DNA from: Atopsyche davidsoni
Taxonomy: Eukaryota > Arthropoda > Insecta > Trichoptera > Hydrobiosidae
Length of the DNA: 64,000 bases
NCBI GenBank assembly: GCA_022113835.1
Contig: JAILWY010000007.1
Coordinates: 10,207,001-10,271,000 of the forward strand
Direction of reading: 5' to 3'
This document shows, one piece after another, positions 12,901 to 24,540 of this stretch (position 1 is the stretch's first letter; the number at the start of each line of letters is the position of its first letter). Position numbers and translations under genes: made by a program. The notes under the pieces are model-generated. The model made no database searches, had not been told where the DNA came from, and saw only the letters and a program-made list of their open reading frames with translations.

Positions 12901-13589
12901 GTTTTCAGATCGTAAAATAAGAATAAATTTAACAAAATAATGTAAAGTGGTGTATATATTTATTTTGAAAAAACCCCTACACGTTATTCTTTAGTTCTTT
13001 CTATTACAAGCGACAACAACCGACGCTCTCCCTATCAATTTATCGAATCAAAGAATTCGCAAGGCAACGATCAGCCTTTAAAAAGTACGTAGGTGCTCTT
13101 AATTGATGTTTTCTGTTTGTGAATAAAGAATCGCTTCCCGGAACAGGGGGCGGGGGTTGCTTTTCAGGGGGCTATTTGTACTGTCGCCTGGAGGAAAACC
13201 AATTCCGCCCAAAGTAGCCCTCGACGAGTCGGGATCTTTAACTTGATCTCAAAACAGAAACTTTCGCATTACTTCTGCTTCCCTGTTTACCGCGCCGTGT
13301 TGACTAGCAGCCTGCCAGGGTTGCGGGAATGGGGGACGTTTCGACTTGTACTGCCATAATGGGGGACATTTATTATATTTATTATTATACAACGCTTTTT
13401 ATTGATATACACAAATAATAACTAATAGGTTATTGAATAAATAACTGATGTTGCTTATTTTTACGGTTATGTTATAAATAATATGTTTATCATATTAAGA
13501 AGTCATTATTCTTTAATAGACTAAGAACTTTGCGTGCTATTCACAAAGACAAAAATCGTGTTCAGATTACTATAGTTTATTCTACAGGT
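9903..13589. other. AT-rich non-coding DNA
   Basis: No gene is recognised. A G-tract cluster at 10189-10206 (gggtagggggtaggggg) has a twin on the minus strand near 24103. A G-rich stretch at 13145-13172 has three runs of five G. Open frames at 10002-10322 minus and 10927-11202 plus lack any domain. Confidence 0.5.
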
Positions 13590-13702
13590 TTCCTTGGGGG
13601 AGGTTGGCGACCTTTTTAATGAGATACTCATGCTAAGCCAGCGATCATGTTTTTCTAAGGGGAAAATAGTGTAGTGGGTCCCCGGGTCCTTCTACATACG
13701 TT
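13590..13702 (+). repeat. 5' fragment of the dispersed ttggcgacc repeat
   Basis: It matches the first ~110 bp of the repeats at 20795 and 41036: gaggttggcgacc, catgctaagccag, tttttctaagggg, aaaatagtgtagtgggtcc, cgggtccttcta. The rest of the repeat is missing here. Class unknown. Confidence 0.7.
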
Positions 13703-14049
13703 TAAGGTTAAGATATATAAAATAAATAATCTTGCATTTTATTGGTACGGTATGATGGCCCTGCTGGGATCTCAGAACGAGTGAAGAGGCTGTGTTTTTC
13801 TTTCGCGGCAGCAAACAAATCTCGTCTCATCACTTAGTGTCGGGCGTCGGACACGGGAAGCGGGTCACCTCTATTGACTCACCTCTTCCTCTTCCTGTGC
13901 CCGCTCCCCTGGTACTCTCGGCTCTCCATGTGTTTTTTTTGCGGAAGACGCTCTTGTATTTCACTCTGAACTTTTTAATGCTCTCCGAAAGGATCGAGTA
14001 AATTGAGACGTATTTAATTTAAAAAAAAAAAAAACTTGTGTATACGACT

Positions 14050-14210
14050 AGGCAGATATGATTAGGCATATTTTTTCACATATCGAAAATGATCCAAAGA
14101 AACTCCCAGAAAAATATCATCGTGACTTGTGTAGGAAAAATATGCCTAATCATATTAGAAAGTAATATAAGCCTGTCTGATTGACGTTCAATCCACAAAA
14201 CAGACATATA
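14050..14210 (+). repeat. SINE-like dispersed repeat, copy without the tRNA-like insert
   Basis: This shares tatgattaggcatatttttt, aaaatatcatcgtgacttg, agtaatataagcctg and a gttcaatccaca tail with 60885-61130, and with 55495-55640 in reverse. Within this copy an inverted repeat (14056-14074 versus 14134-14152) brackets the point where the 60.9-kb copy carries a tRNA-like block. Confidence 0.65.
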
Positions 14211-16678
14211 CACTTTTTAATGCTTTCAAAAATATTTTTAAAAGTATGCGTTTTATATTTAAAATTACAAAAAAAAGAAATTCAATATTCGATAAAGCAT
14301 TTGTAAAAATTTCAAATAATTTCCAATCCTGAATATTTCGGTTATATGGATTAAAAAAATAATTAACTGTGTTATATATTTTTAACCTATTATGTTTCAT
14401 AATTTTATCAAGAGTTAAAATCTTGCTTATATTTTGATATCAGATAATGTTGATAACTCCTTTTATTTTGAGCGCAGTAAACCACAAGTCCCTGATATAT
14501 TTAAAAATAATGCATTAATTCAAATAAAATATATACTTTTTGTCTTATATTTACACACAATGATAGTATATCTGGAGTATTGATTCTTGAATATAAGTCA
14601 GCTTTTGGATTTTTCCTGGAGAAATCAAGGCGATTCCTTCTTGTGTTTTCTTTGTGTACTCATCGTGATTTCTCGGCAATCTTCGATTCAATTTACCTCC
14701 AAATCTTTCCAAGTTTCAGAAAGCCTACCAGCAGGCATTGATTTATCTCGGAGATTCCTGAAGGCAATAAACAAGCTAGCCCATCTGCCATTGTCGCGAC
14801 ATTAGCGTATCCATCACTACCCGGCGCGCGAGGGGGTGGAGGAGATCTCTCCCTCCCTTTATAGTCTCTTATTCGGGACAAACGGCGCATCTGTAGGAGG
14901 ATACAAACGCAAATGGAAATTTCTCAACCCCCTGGGTAAAAAGTCGGAACACTTTATGTTAAGATACACCCTTTCTCCGGAGCGAATGGTAAACAGCTCT
15001 CCGAATCTGGACCGGTTCCTTCCAACTGCGTTATGTAGACGGATATCTTCTTATTTATATGCAGCCCTGGTAGATTTGTTTTTGAAGTTCAGGGATTTTA
15101 TTTTATATTTTTAAAGTGCGTAAACAAAAAGACGTGTTAAGATTTACAATTTGCTTTGGAATAAATTTATTTAAAAAAAATACATTTCATTCCAACATCA
15201 GAAACATTTATTGAATAATAAAACATAATTAATAAATTTCTATTTAACGTAAACAAATATGTGTTCTATTCTAATTAAATATGATAAATAAAAAGCTGCA
15301 AATAGGTTCAACAAATTTATAATAGAAATAAAAAAAGCGTAATAAATAATCTTGCGTACACACTTAAATTAGCATTTTTAATTAGAAACTAATTTTTTTT
15401 TAAATAAAATTATTTTTATTTCGCGTCATTTCTATTTTAAAAATATAATAAGTTTAAGCGAAGTAATTATAAATTTAAAATATGAATGAATGAAAAAAGC
15501 ACCAAGATCTGCCAGTTAATAAAGATATCTGAATTTTACTGCCATTGTGAATTGTTAATGGCAGCTAGAAGTATGCAGAGCAATAATCATATCAAACGTA
15601 ATAAAATAAACAATCGCGTCGTTTATATTGCCTCGGGTGAATACATAAAAGTTCAAGAGTATTCTCATGAGATAACTCATCACCGCAGCGTCCCCGGCAC
15701 ACACCAGTCGGTACAGATCCTAACCCGGGCTGTATTTATTATCGCAGCATCCCCAGCGGACCACTCTGCGTACAGAGAGCTTGTCAGGCTTCCACGCAGA
15801 TAATTTGCTCCCCTGGGCCACCCTGCCGTGTACAATCAGTTTTCTTCAGTCCTCAATTGTCGCAGCACACGTCACAGCTGCGGCTCCAAACTTACCCCCA
15901 TGGCCCCTCGCTCCCCTGCCATGAGAGGGCGCTTTTACTATCTATGCTGTACTCCTCGTGTTTGCCTCGTATCTTGTTTGAGTTATTGACATCGTTTGTG
16001 CGCCAATAAATTATGAAATTAGCTAGTCGAGTAAATATTAGAGATGCTTAAGGGTGTTTGCTTTCCTTGTCGTTTGTTACAACAAAAAAAAATCAACTTG
16101 CAGTCCTAATATGCTTAACATGTATTTATTATTTTTTTATTATTATCACATCTGAAAGCACACTGAATACACGCATTCAATAAATTGTGTTTTTATTTGT
16201 GGGTTATTTTATAAACACACATTTTTTCAGACACTGTGTGTATAAAAATATATGAGTGTATAAATGTGAAAACCCAAAAATAGTATTTTTTTCACGGATT
16301 CGTGTCATGCCATGAGCTTAGGCGCGGCGAGGAGGTATTCCCGCCTTACCCGAGCACTCGGAAGTTAATTCACTATTTGACGAAGTGGCTTTTTATTGTG
16401 CTGCTTCCCCCCGGAATCTGGGCATTGTGCGTCCCTCGCTGGCCTCCTGTTACCTCCGTAACCTTATTAGGAGGGCACGGAGGACGGAGCGGTGACTCTC
16501 AAAATCCACCCCGCCGGTCTCGCGACAAGGCTCCTCGGTGACGTCACGACAACATGTTATTTGAGTTTAATGCGCCGTAAGTTAAAAAAAATACAACTCT
16601 ATAAAAACCGAATCAATACATATTATTAATGTATATGTTTATCCTAGAGCAAATTGATTTGTCGACACGAGCAGGTGA
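14211..16678. other. non-coding DNA
   Basis: No gene is recognised. Open frames at 14587-14805, 14836-15114, 15486-15803 and 16302-16541 (all plus) are domain-free. The GC is higher around 15700-15960 and 16300-16545. Confidence 0.5.
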
Positions 16679-17343
16679 TCTACTATAATAATAGCCATTG
16701 TGTGTGTGTGTGTTTCATTTTTTGGTTCTCTATAGAATATCTTAAAAGATACAACGCTGATTTTTTGCACGTAAGTTAATTTTTCCGCAGCTATGTGTCG
16801 AATTTCAAGACGATAGGATAATATTTTCATTCATAAACTAATTAAATAAAACTATCAAATATGCTTTTTGTACGAATTATATGATTCTGTTGTTCACAGC
16901 GAGAATTTCAAATTTAGAATTTTTACAAAAATAAAATATGATGCTTCTAAGAAATTTCCAGTTTGTGTCAGCTTGACACAAGTACCAATTTTATTTTTTA
17001 GTTGCGTTAGAAATTATTAATCACATCATTAATAACTAAAAATGCCTTCTAAAAAAATAACATCGTCTAAGCACAGCAAACGTAATTAAAAAAGAATAGC
17101 ATAATTGATCGTGATAAAAACTGCATCTAATAAAGAACAGTGCAGTGAAAGTGATTCGTTGTTTGTGACACGAAATGTGATATTTCCTAAAATGGCTTTG
17201 CTTTCGAAATTAATATCCGGTTATTCAAAATATATGTGTACAAAATGAAATCAAATATTCATCTAATTGTCAACCAAACATATGTTCAAACACTATTGCA
17301 TCGTTCATCAAATGCGTCATTTTATGACGGGCTACATTTCTAG
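16679..17343 (+). mobile_element. non-autonomous Helitron, copy 2
   Basis: The left end TCTACTATAATAATAGCC follows A at 16678. The right end has the CGTCAT/ATGACG hairpin and CTAG (17340-17343), followed by T. The interior is near-identical to copy 1. The relic MPPKK start codon lies near 17041 and is followed by an early stop in the same frame (aaacgtaattaa). No transposase is present. Confidence 0.87.
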
Positions 17344-17344
17344 T

Positions 17345-18463
17345 ATAAATATAATAGAAACATCAATAGAAGTTCAAAGCTTCTTGTCTGCTGACTCGAC
17401 ATTTGCGCTCGCCTATGAGTAAACAGTGCATTATATTTTAAATTCTAATCTACCCAAATTTCATCTGCATATGAATCTGTGATGGTTTACAAATAACATC
17501 CGTCAAAACCTGCGAATACACCTGAGAAAAAAGTCACATGTATAAAGTATAATTCATTCGTTTTCGCAGTCATTAGTTTGAGCGACCCTGCGAAGAGTGT
17601 CCAACACGTCACCTTGCACGTGTGTTCATCAAATGAATTTCTGTCGCCCTGTTGCCAGGCGTTGATTGATGGAGGAGCAGGGTGATTTATTGGAAAATAA
17701 ACCAATTCGCGTATGCTGGCCTGTGAACGAGAGGCACTTAATGGATGCAATACAGGGAGCTTCTACTTTGCTTTTAACTTTCTTTCTAATAGCTCCTTAA
17801 TAATTTTGAATCATTCAGATTTACGATTTTGCTACCATATTTTAATTTAATATTAATTAAAGATAAGTTTTCTCTATTTTCTATTTTTCAACATCACAAA
17901 TTGTTTTGTGATATAAAAACTTTACTTATAACGACAAAAAAAAAATCACACGAGTTGTTCCTCACAACTCAAGATAAGTCTTTTTTATCGCCCGTTTATC
18001 GTAAACAATTTACCTCCCGTCGTAGAAACATCTTTTCCTACAGAGCAGTGAATTCAAAATCCGTTTTCCCAGCCTTCAAGCCAATACTAATGCTGCAATT
18101 TCCCAAGTCGCGCTGGAGAGGGATGTCTGAAACATCGGGACCGAGCCCCTTAGTGTTCCGTGCCAAGTCCTGAAAACAGGTTTATTCCCAGACCGAACAT
18201 CCCGGCTTGAGGAATCACCCCATTGTCTCGGGTGGTTTTGGTTCACATAACACTATCGATTATTTTTAAACACGTAGAAGTGCCTCGATCCTCTGTTTTT
18301 CTTTACCCCCATCGCTATCTTGGCCAGTTGATTGATTACTCTGTGGTGTGTTTTGACCATAAATATTTACAGAGATTATACGTCCATATACAGTGTGTTA
18401 GTTTCGTAAGAAGCATATTGCAATATTTTAAATTATAAATTAAAAGTATTACATATTTGAATA
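17345..18463. other. non-coding DNA
   Basis: No gene is recognised. Open frames at 17487-17750 minus and 17829-18173 plus show no domain. Confidence 0.5.
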
Positions 18464-18871
18464 CAGTAATACCCCGCTTTACGCGAGGGATACGTTCCGG
18501 AAAAAATCGCGTTAAGTGAAATTTGCGTATATCGGGGCTTACGATTAATACATAGATACATAGTCAAAACTTAATACAAAAAATACGAATCATTTTAATT
18601 CTAAGAACACTTTATGCAGTATTACATGTTATTTTTACTGATAAATACATCTATTGTCTTTTGGGTAGCGTTTCTTTTGCGTTTTTGTAAAATACGTTCA
18701 TAACACCCAACGCTGTTTTTAACTGTTAAGAGAAGTCAATGACTACATTATGTTCATACACATTCTTAAAATAAGAAATTCGCGTAATGCGAGGCATTTT
18801 AACGCGAAATTTGAAAATCACGTTATAGTGAAACCGCGCATAACGGGGTCGCGTAAAGCGGGGTATTACTG
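18464..18871. mobile_element. pogo/Tigger-like MITE with 23-bp terminal inverted repeats
   Basis: The first 23 bases (18464-18486, beginning CAGTAATACCCCGCTTTACG) are the exact reverse complement of the last 23 (18849-18871). The element is flanked on both sides by TA (18462-18463 and 18872-18873), the target duplication of the Tc1/mariner superfamily. CAGT-type ends with CCCCGC-rich inverted repeats are typical of pogo/Tigger derivatives. At 408 bp without a transposase frame it is a non-autonomous relic. The family assignment rests on terminal wording only. Confidence 0.85.
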
Positions 18872-18873
18872 TA

Positions 18874-20794
18874 GCTGCTTTTTGAAAATTAGAAAAAATG
18901 AAATCCTAGCTTTATTTTACTTATATTAAAATAAATATATAAAATTGTTAGTTGTGTTAGTATTATTCATTCTGACAACAGACTATAATTGCTTTCCACA
19001 TGTTTATACACCTTCAATAAAACACCAGAAAACGCCATTGTAGTATAGCAGTGCGGTTTGCCTGGTGCTCGAGGGTAGACATTCTACTAGGAATGTTTAC
19101 CCAATTTATAGGGAAGAAAGTTTATTTAATTAAGAGACCGGAGGTGACGGCGCCGAACTTTATACAAGTATTCCAATATGCGCATATTTATCACTCACGC
19201 AAGTCGTCGCATTCGCTGAGAGGTATTTTAATCGAGTTTCCGATATTTAACAACAATGGTACGCAAGTCCCTGAAGATGGTCCTAATACCGGGACCGAAA
19301 CGAAGACCTCCCAAACGGTACGCATGGTCTTCAGTTGATGGCACAGTAAAATATAAGTATAAAGCTTGTATGGTAATTTACGTACTTATTTGTTATACAA
19401 GAAAGTTAAAAGACACAATTAAAAATTCCGTTATTATATAAAATTTGTTGTTAAATAAAAAAAAACTGCCTTTCATGATAAAATTGAATGTAAAACAATC
19501 TACGGGGATGCGAAAGCAAAAACATAAAATAAACGTTTTTAACTGACGTAAAATTTAATAAACGCTGATGCAAAATTTTGCAAATATAGGTCGTGTATTT
19601 GGTTTTAAAAAAATGTTTTTCTTTTTTAATGTAAACATCTCGAATCAAACTCCGCATATCCGGCTAATCTAGGTCGATTCAAATTTATATCTGTGTAAAT
19701 AACTACAAGAAATACGCGAAATCTTCGAAATCGATCGAATAAGTATCGCTCGCCGGAAACTGAGCCGAGTCGAAATAAAGTCGAGTTGATGGAGCGGACA
19801 GAGTGAGCAGATAAAAAAAATTATGAAAGATTGACTTCAGGGAACTCTGGCAAATACAAACCATAAATCTCCATTTACTGCCGCCTGAGGTTGTGAAAAT
19901 CAACTCTTCATCTGAAATAATATTTGCAACTCTTAAATCACCCCACCGCAAAAATATGACGAATGAATTTCTTATAAAGATTAAGTTTATGTTTACAATC
20001 ACGACTCACATTTACCAAATGTAAAATGCAATAAATGGACGTTTAACAAAGTTGGTGTGTGAAAATTCTGAGGTGGGTTTATGACGCCTGTTGATATATT
20101 TAAAAATATATTCGTATGCTTTGGGAATAAGGGCCGAGTCGATGATTCGTAAGTGATGTGAATGTCTGTGAACTTTTCTTTTAAACAGTTAAACATTTTG
20201 AAAACTTCTGAAACTCAATCATAAGTTCTGAATATTTGAACGTGCATGAAATATTGACAGTAAATCATTATTTTCAAGAATATAAAATCGGAAAATAAAC
20301 TTCCTTCGCCTGCTACTTGTACAAAATAACTCAATGCGAATATGACGATGTACTGGCTCAGCAAGAAGCAGCGTCTCCGCTGTATTGCTGAAGTTGGAGG
20401 GTCCATAGTCCTCGCGGGAGACACCCCCTGAAAGTTCGTTTCTTATTAAGTGCACCATTGATTCCAGGATGGAGAAGTTTTGAATTATTTCAGTTTGCAG
20501 TTTTTGTTTGCCCCCGTACAAGTTGCCAAGTTACAAATGAACGAACATCCGCAACACAATAGCCTCCGAGAACAACCTTCGAAACAATACATCTGAGAAA
20601 ATGCTCACCGTCCAAAATTAACGGACTAAAATTCAACGCTTATTTTTTACACACAAGTTATATGATACTCATAACGATGTAATTTCGGAACCTTCGCGAA
20701 AAAGCTTCTGAAATAATTTGCTCGTCGATAGGTGTGAAAATCGTTCTGATTCAAATAGGTTTACAATTATCTTCTTCTACATTAAGTGTTTCTT
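18874..20794. other. non-coding DNA
   Basis: No gene is recognised. The hammerhead-like motif at 19270-19312 is listed separately. Overlapping open frames at 20215-20521 minus show no domain. Confidence 0.45.
19270..19312 (+). repeat. Penelope-type hammerhead motif lacking its cleavage triplet (family D)
   Basis: CTGAAGA (19271-19277), one unpaired T, GGTCC (19279-19283), loop, GGACC (19292-19296), GAAA (19297-19300). The conserved core and a 5-bp stem II are intact. The GTC expected after GAAAC is replaced by GAAG, so the cleavage site is not apparent. Confidence 0.6.
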
Positions 20795-21135
20795 CTCAGA
20801 GGTGGTTGGCGACCATTTCACTGAGCATGTCATGCTGAACCAGTATTCATGATTTTCTAAGGGAAAAATAGTGGTCCTCGGGTCCTTCTATACCGCAGTT
20901 TTATATTGGAAAGAAAAGTCTGCGTAATGCTGCTGCCCAATAGCATTAATATATAAACCTTTCCTTTCCTCTGGCGTTTAGATCTGATACTCCTTCTGCA
21001 GCAAGCTATAGAAACGAAAACCTCCCCAACTTGACAAGTTACTTCCAGAGCACATCCCTCCACAATCATTCCAAGTTCATTACTCCATCACCGATCCTTT
21101 ACACACGCTCTCATGCACAAGCTACTTAATGGTGA
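20795..21135 (+). repeat. full-length dispersed ttggcgacc repeat
   Basis: About 340 bp, shared with 41036-41995 (split by a Helitron) and 57531-57812 (reverse). Shared blocks: ggttggcgaccatttcactgagc, ctgcccaatagcatta, tatataaacctttc, ggcgtttagatctgatac, acatccctccacaatcattcc, and gatcctttacacacgctc. There are no clear terminal inverted repeats and no coding capacity, so the class is unknown. It supplies the uninterrupted counterpart for the nested Helitron at 41174. Confidence 0.75.
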
Positions 21136-21533
21136 GAGCGGGGAGGTTAAAATTATCAACGTTTATGATATTCCTCATTAAAAAAAAAATACTACATTTA
21201 TTTATTTTTATAAAAAAATTGTACTAAATATATTGCACGGATAAATTTTGCACAGCGAACTCTTTTGGAACAAATATAATCCACCCTTTTACTTTCACTG
21301 TAGTTTATATGAAACTTTTTTCATTTGATAAACGATGCTCCTCTTAATTTGCAACGTTAATCTACCTTTGGGGAGTTGGACTAACTCGCATAATATTTCT
21401 TTTCTCTAGTAATTAGTTTCGAAATTGCCTTTTTTCGGCAGAAATTCGCCTAATGGCTCGCGAAATCGCTCTCCCGGTCGCATAAAGACGAGGAGGTATC
21501 CCCGGCGCGGCCAGGAATGACTCCCCCAGCCGC
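21136..21533. other. non-coding DNA, becoming GC-rich towards 21500
   Basis: No gene is recognised. AT-rich to about 21380, then GC-rich with CpG into the octamer repeat. Confidence 0.5.
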
Positions 21534-21581
21534 GGTCTCCTGGTCTCCTGGTCTCCTGATCTCCTGATCTCCTGATCTCCC
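21534..21581. repeat. octamer tandem repeat (GGTCTCCT/GATCTCCT)
   Basis: Six 8-bp units: three ggtctcct followed by three gatctccy, lying inside a GC-rich island (about 21400-21720). The minus-strand frame across it reads as a low-complexity peptide and is not a gene. Confidence 0.9.
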
Positions 21582-24377
21582 GGCCGTCGTATCTTCACTA
21601 ACGTCTCCTCTAACCGCCGCGCTCGCGTAACTTCTCGGTCGTTATGGACTCCTGCTTGTATTTCGCTAAAATGTTATAATACACCCCGACGTCCCCGCTG
21701 CAGCTTGCCTACATTTCAGTGAAATTTTACAATTTCGCTGAAAATTATCAAAATGGAAATTTGTTTTAATCTCTTGTCGTTTGCTTGAACTGCAGAAGAT
21801 TTCGCTATCCGAATTTAAAATCTTTATTATTTTGAATGTACTTGCGGGGTATTTTGAAAAGTTTCTGTTATTTCACCACAGTAATATCTTTTGACTTTAT
21901 ATTCTGTGTACATTTCTAGCCAGAACCGTCTACCTAATTTTGATAAAAATTTTCATTGAATTACCTATAAATGTAAATCTATTCACTGCAATTGTAACCT
22001 CAACTACATTATTTTTTATTCATGCCATTTTTTTGTTGTGACTCAGTATTAAAGAAATTAAATGAGCTATAAATCATAATGTTAGACTAGACTTCACTCA
22101 TAATAAATTACCCCAAAAACTTAAATTCATATCAATAGATCATAATTTTTTTTAATAAACCAATAATTCTATATTATATTAACATAACCCTTTATAAACA
22201 GGGATTTTCATATCAGATCATTTTTCATTATTTCCAAAATCTAATAAATTCGTTCTAAAAAGATAGGCACACTGTCTTTGCACTAAAGATTTGTCTGTCA
22301 AATCCGTAGTCATTTATTCAGAGATAGTGTAGTCTACTTACCGTTTAATTAATCCTAGATGTTAACGTAAACTGCCTTCTCAATACAATTGCCGATGTAA
22401 TATATCGTCTAGCCGGGAATCGAACGGGGTCCCTTTATTAGATAGGCTTTCTCCACCCTTGAGTTATAGTGTCTGGCGTTATTTTAATCCTGACTACGGA
22501 TTCAGACTGCCATTAACGGAAGGGTTAATGACCCATATATAACGGACAATAATTGTACTGCTCCGTGGCTTTAGATTTAACACGGAGCGACTTGAGATAT
22601 CGTGTGGACCAGGGTCGCCCGAGCCACAGCCCGAGGGGAAAATTTTCCCCGAAAGCACTTAAAAATATGAATTAGCAACTCGGTGTGACTCCAATGCGGA
22701 AGTTGCGGAAGTGCGTCACAAAAAACTAATACAAATATTAAGCAATTGAAAGTTTTTCGACTTAGTAAATCATAAAGTGCCGCAATAAACGATAACTTCA
22801 CGTAAAATTAAATGATACCCTTTTCAATTTGAAAGGTCGTTGTTACACTTACTCCAAGATAACAAAATATAATGAAAGTTGTTTTTTTTTATAATAAATA
22901 AAGAAAACAACTGTTTGTTTTCGTTGTAAGATTTTGCGGTTAAATTTTAAAATATTTAAAAGTTTAAAACAAAAGATTCTTCAAAAAATACGCATAAATA
23001 TATTTTTTACAAAAAACGTCCCAAAATATTGTACACACATTTTTATAAATTATTTATAAATACTTTATTAGTCATGCACGCGTTTTAATTATTTTTTTTA
23101 TAATGCTTGTTGCAACATCAGTGATTATTTTATCGCTAATTTCTTGATACCAGAGTCAACTTAATATTAGTTGCTCGTCATCCCAAAACCAAAGAAGTCA
23201 GGAATTTAAACCTACCGAAATATTTCTTTAAGTATTTAATTAATGTTTGTTAAGACAAATTGATTTGCATCAACTCTAATTTTACATTGCATCATTTTAG
23301 AAAAATCTAATATTTTCCAAAGTTAATCCTGCAAACAATCGATTACTAGGACGGACCACCCTTGGTGTTTGAACATATAGTACAGGAAACGGAGACGGAT
23401 AAAATAACATAAACGAACCGTTTGTGTCGCTATATGGGATGTATTAACTGTGAAATAATGTCTTCAAGAAGGGTTATCCGGAGCTGTTGTGATCCAATCG
23501 CTATATTAATTGATACTTAACGAAAGATATGAAGTCATTTATATTTACGTTATAGATATTTATGCATGATAACATATAAATAAATCACTTTCCAAAATGG
23601 GGTAAAGACCACTATTACTAGCCATCGGACTAATATTCAGCACTTTGCATTATTTTTCATAAAAATATTTTGTTGAGTTATACCTGAATATATTTCTTAC
23701 TTCATCTTACCCTACTATTGAACAAAATATTTGAAATTTTTTAATACATGTATAGAGGTTGCAATGAATACACCACAGATTTTAAATTCTTAATTAATCT
23801 TTTCAACTTTATAAATTTTACACATACTATGAACCAAAAATATATTCTTAAATTTTTATAGGTATTTTATATATTTTTAATAAGACCCCGTTTTACGGCA
23901 TTCATTATAAAATCTATATTCAAAAATTTAATCAAAAATATTACCTTGGTCAGGATATAGGGAGGTGATTTTGTTCGAAAATTTCTCCCTTAAAATCAAA
24001 TTATTCCAGGGTTGGGTCTTGCAAGAATTCGATGGTTCCGGGTTCATTAATGGATTTTTTATACCCTTCATACAAAGTGCAGTACCTACCCCTACTCTCA
24101 ACCCCCTACCCCCTACCCTCACCGCGATGTCTTAGAGGGTCCCCTCTGATGTCTTGAATAAGTTATAACTTCATACATCTTTTATTATGATTAAAGCCTC
24201 TCTTTATGGTTTTGATTATTTTTATTGGACGTTCTTTATAGCTTTTTTATTAGGGATTAAATTTATGTTGGTTGTGTATTTATTTAACTTATATTCCCAT
24301 TAAAATAATTTATACTTATTATTAAAACATACGCTATTATTTGAACTATATTTTCAATACTTTATACATATATTATC
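21582..24377. other. AT-rich non-coding DNA
   Basis: No gene is recognised. A tRNA-like segment at 22402-22472 minus is listed separately. C-rich wording at 24085-24119 is a minus-strand G-tract cluster with four G-runs (potential quadruplex). Confidence 0.5.
22402..22472 (-). repeat. tRNA-like segment, probably SINE head or tRNA pseudogene
   Basis: On the minus strand it contains a B-box/T-arm (CCCCGTTCGATTCCCGG) about 45 nt downstream of an A-box-like stretch (ataactcaagggtgg). This is the internal polymerase III promoter layout of tRNA-derived sequences. Acceptor and anticodon stems are not convincingly paired, so a functional tRNA gene is unlikely. Confidence 0.5.
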
Positions 24378-24540
24378 TTGTTGAGGGACAAGGCATTTGA
24401 TTCGTGAAGATCCATTATTATAATGATAAAAGTAACTTTGTATTTTTATCTTCACATTGAGTTTATTTAAATTATTTGCATTACTAGTTTCGACCCGATA
24501 CACTGGGTCATCATCAGATGCTTAACTAAACTCATATATT
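24378..24540 (-). mobile_element. Penelope-like retroelement terminal fragment (family A)
   Basis: Read on the minus strand, this carries a complete hammerhead motif followed by ~100 bp shared with 57386-57486 plus: atgcaaataa, aaatacaaagttac, ttttatcatta, aatggatcttcac, aatcaaatg, cttgtcc. No reverse transcriptase or GIY-YIG reading frame is present, so this is a solo terminal repeat or strongly truncated copy. Assignment to Penelope-like elements rests on the hammerhead (established for their pseudo-LTRs), not on protein homology. Confidence 0.6.
24478..24521 (-). ncRNA. hammerhead ribozyme motif, complete minimal fold (family A)
   Basis: Minus strand, in order: stem I GCAT (24521-24518); CTGATGA core; one extra T; stem II GACCC with an 8-nt loop and GGGTC; GAAA core; CTAG forming a short palindromic stem III with the flanking A and T; A at the cleavage position; then ATGC (24481-24478), which pairs with the opening GCAT. 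All invariant core positions (C3 U4 G5 A6 N7 G8 A9; G12 A13 A14; A15.1-U16.1; H17) are present, with predicted scission between 24482 and 24481. The very short palindromic stem III is what is described for Penelope-type hammerheads, which may act as dimers. The unpaired T before stem II is shared by all copies here. Confidence 0.7.
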
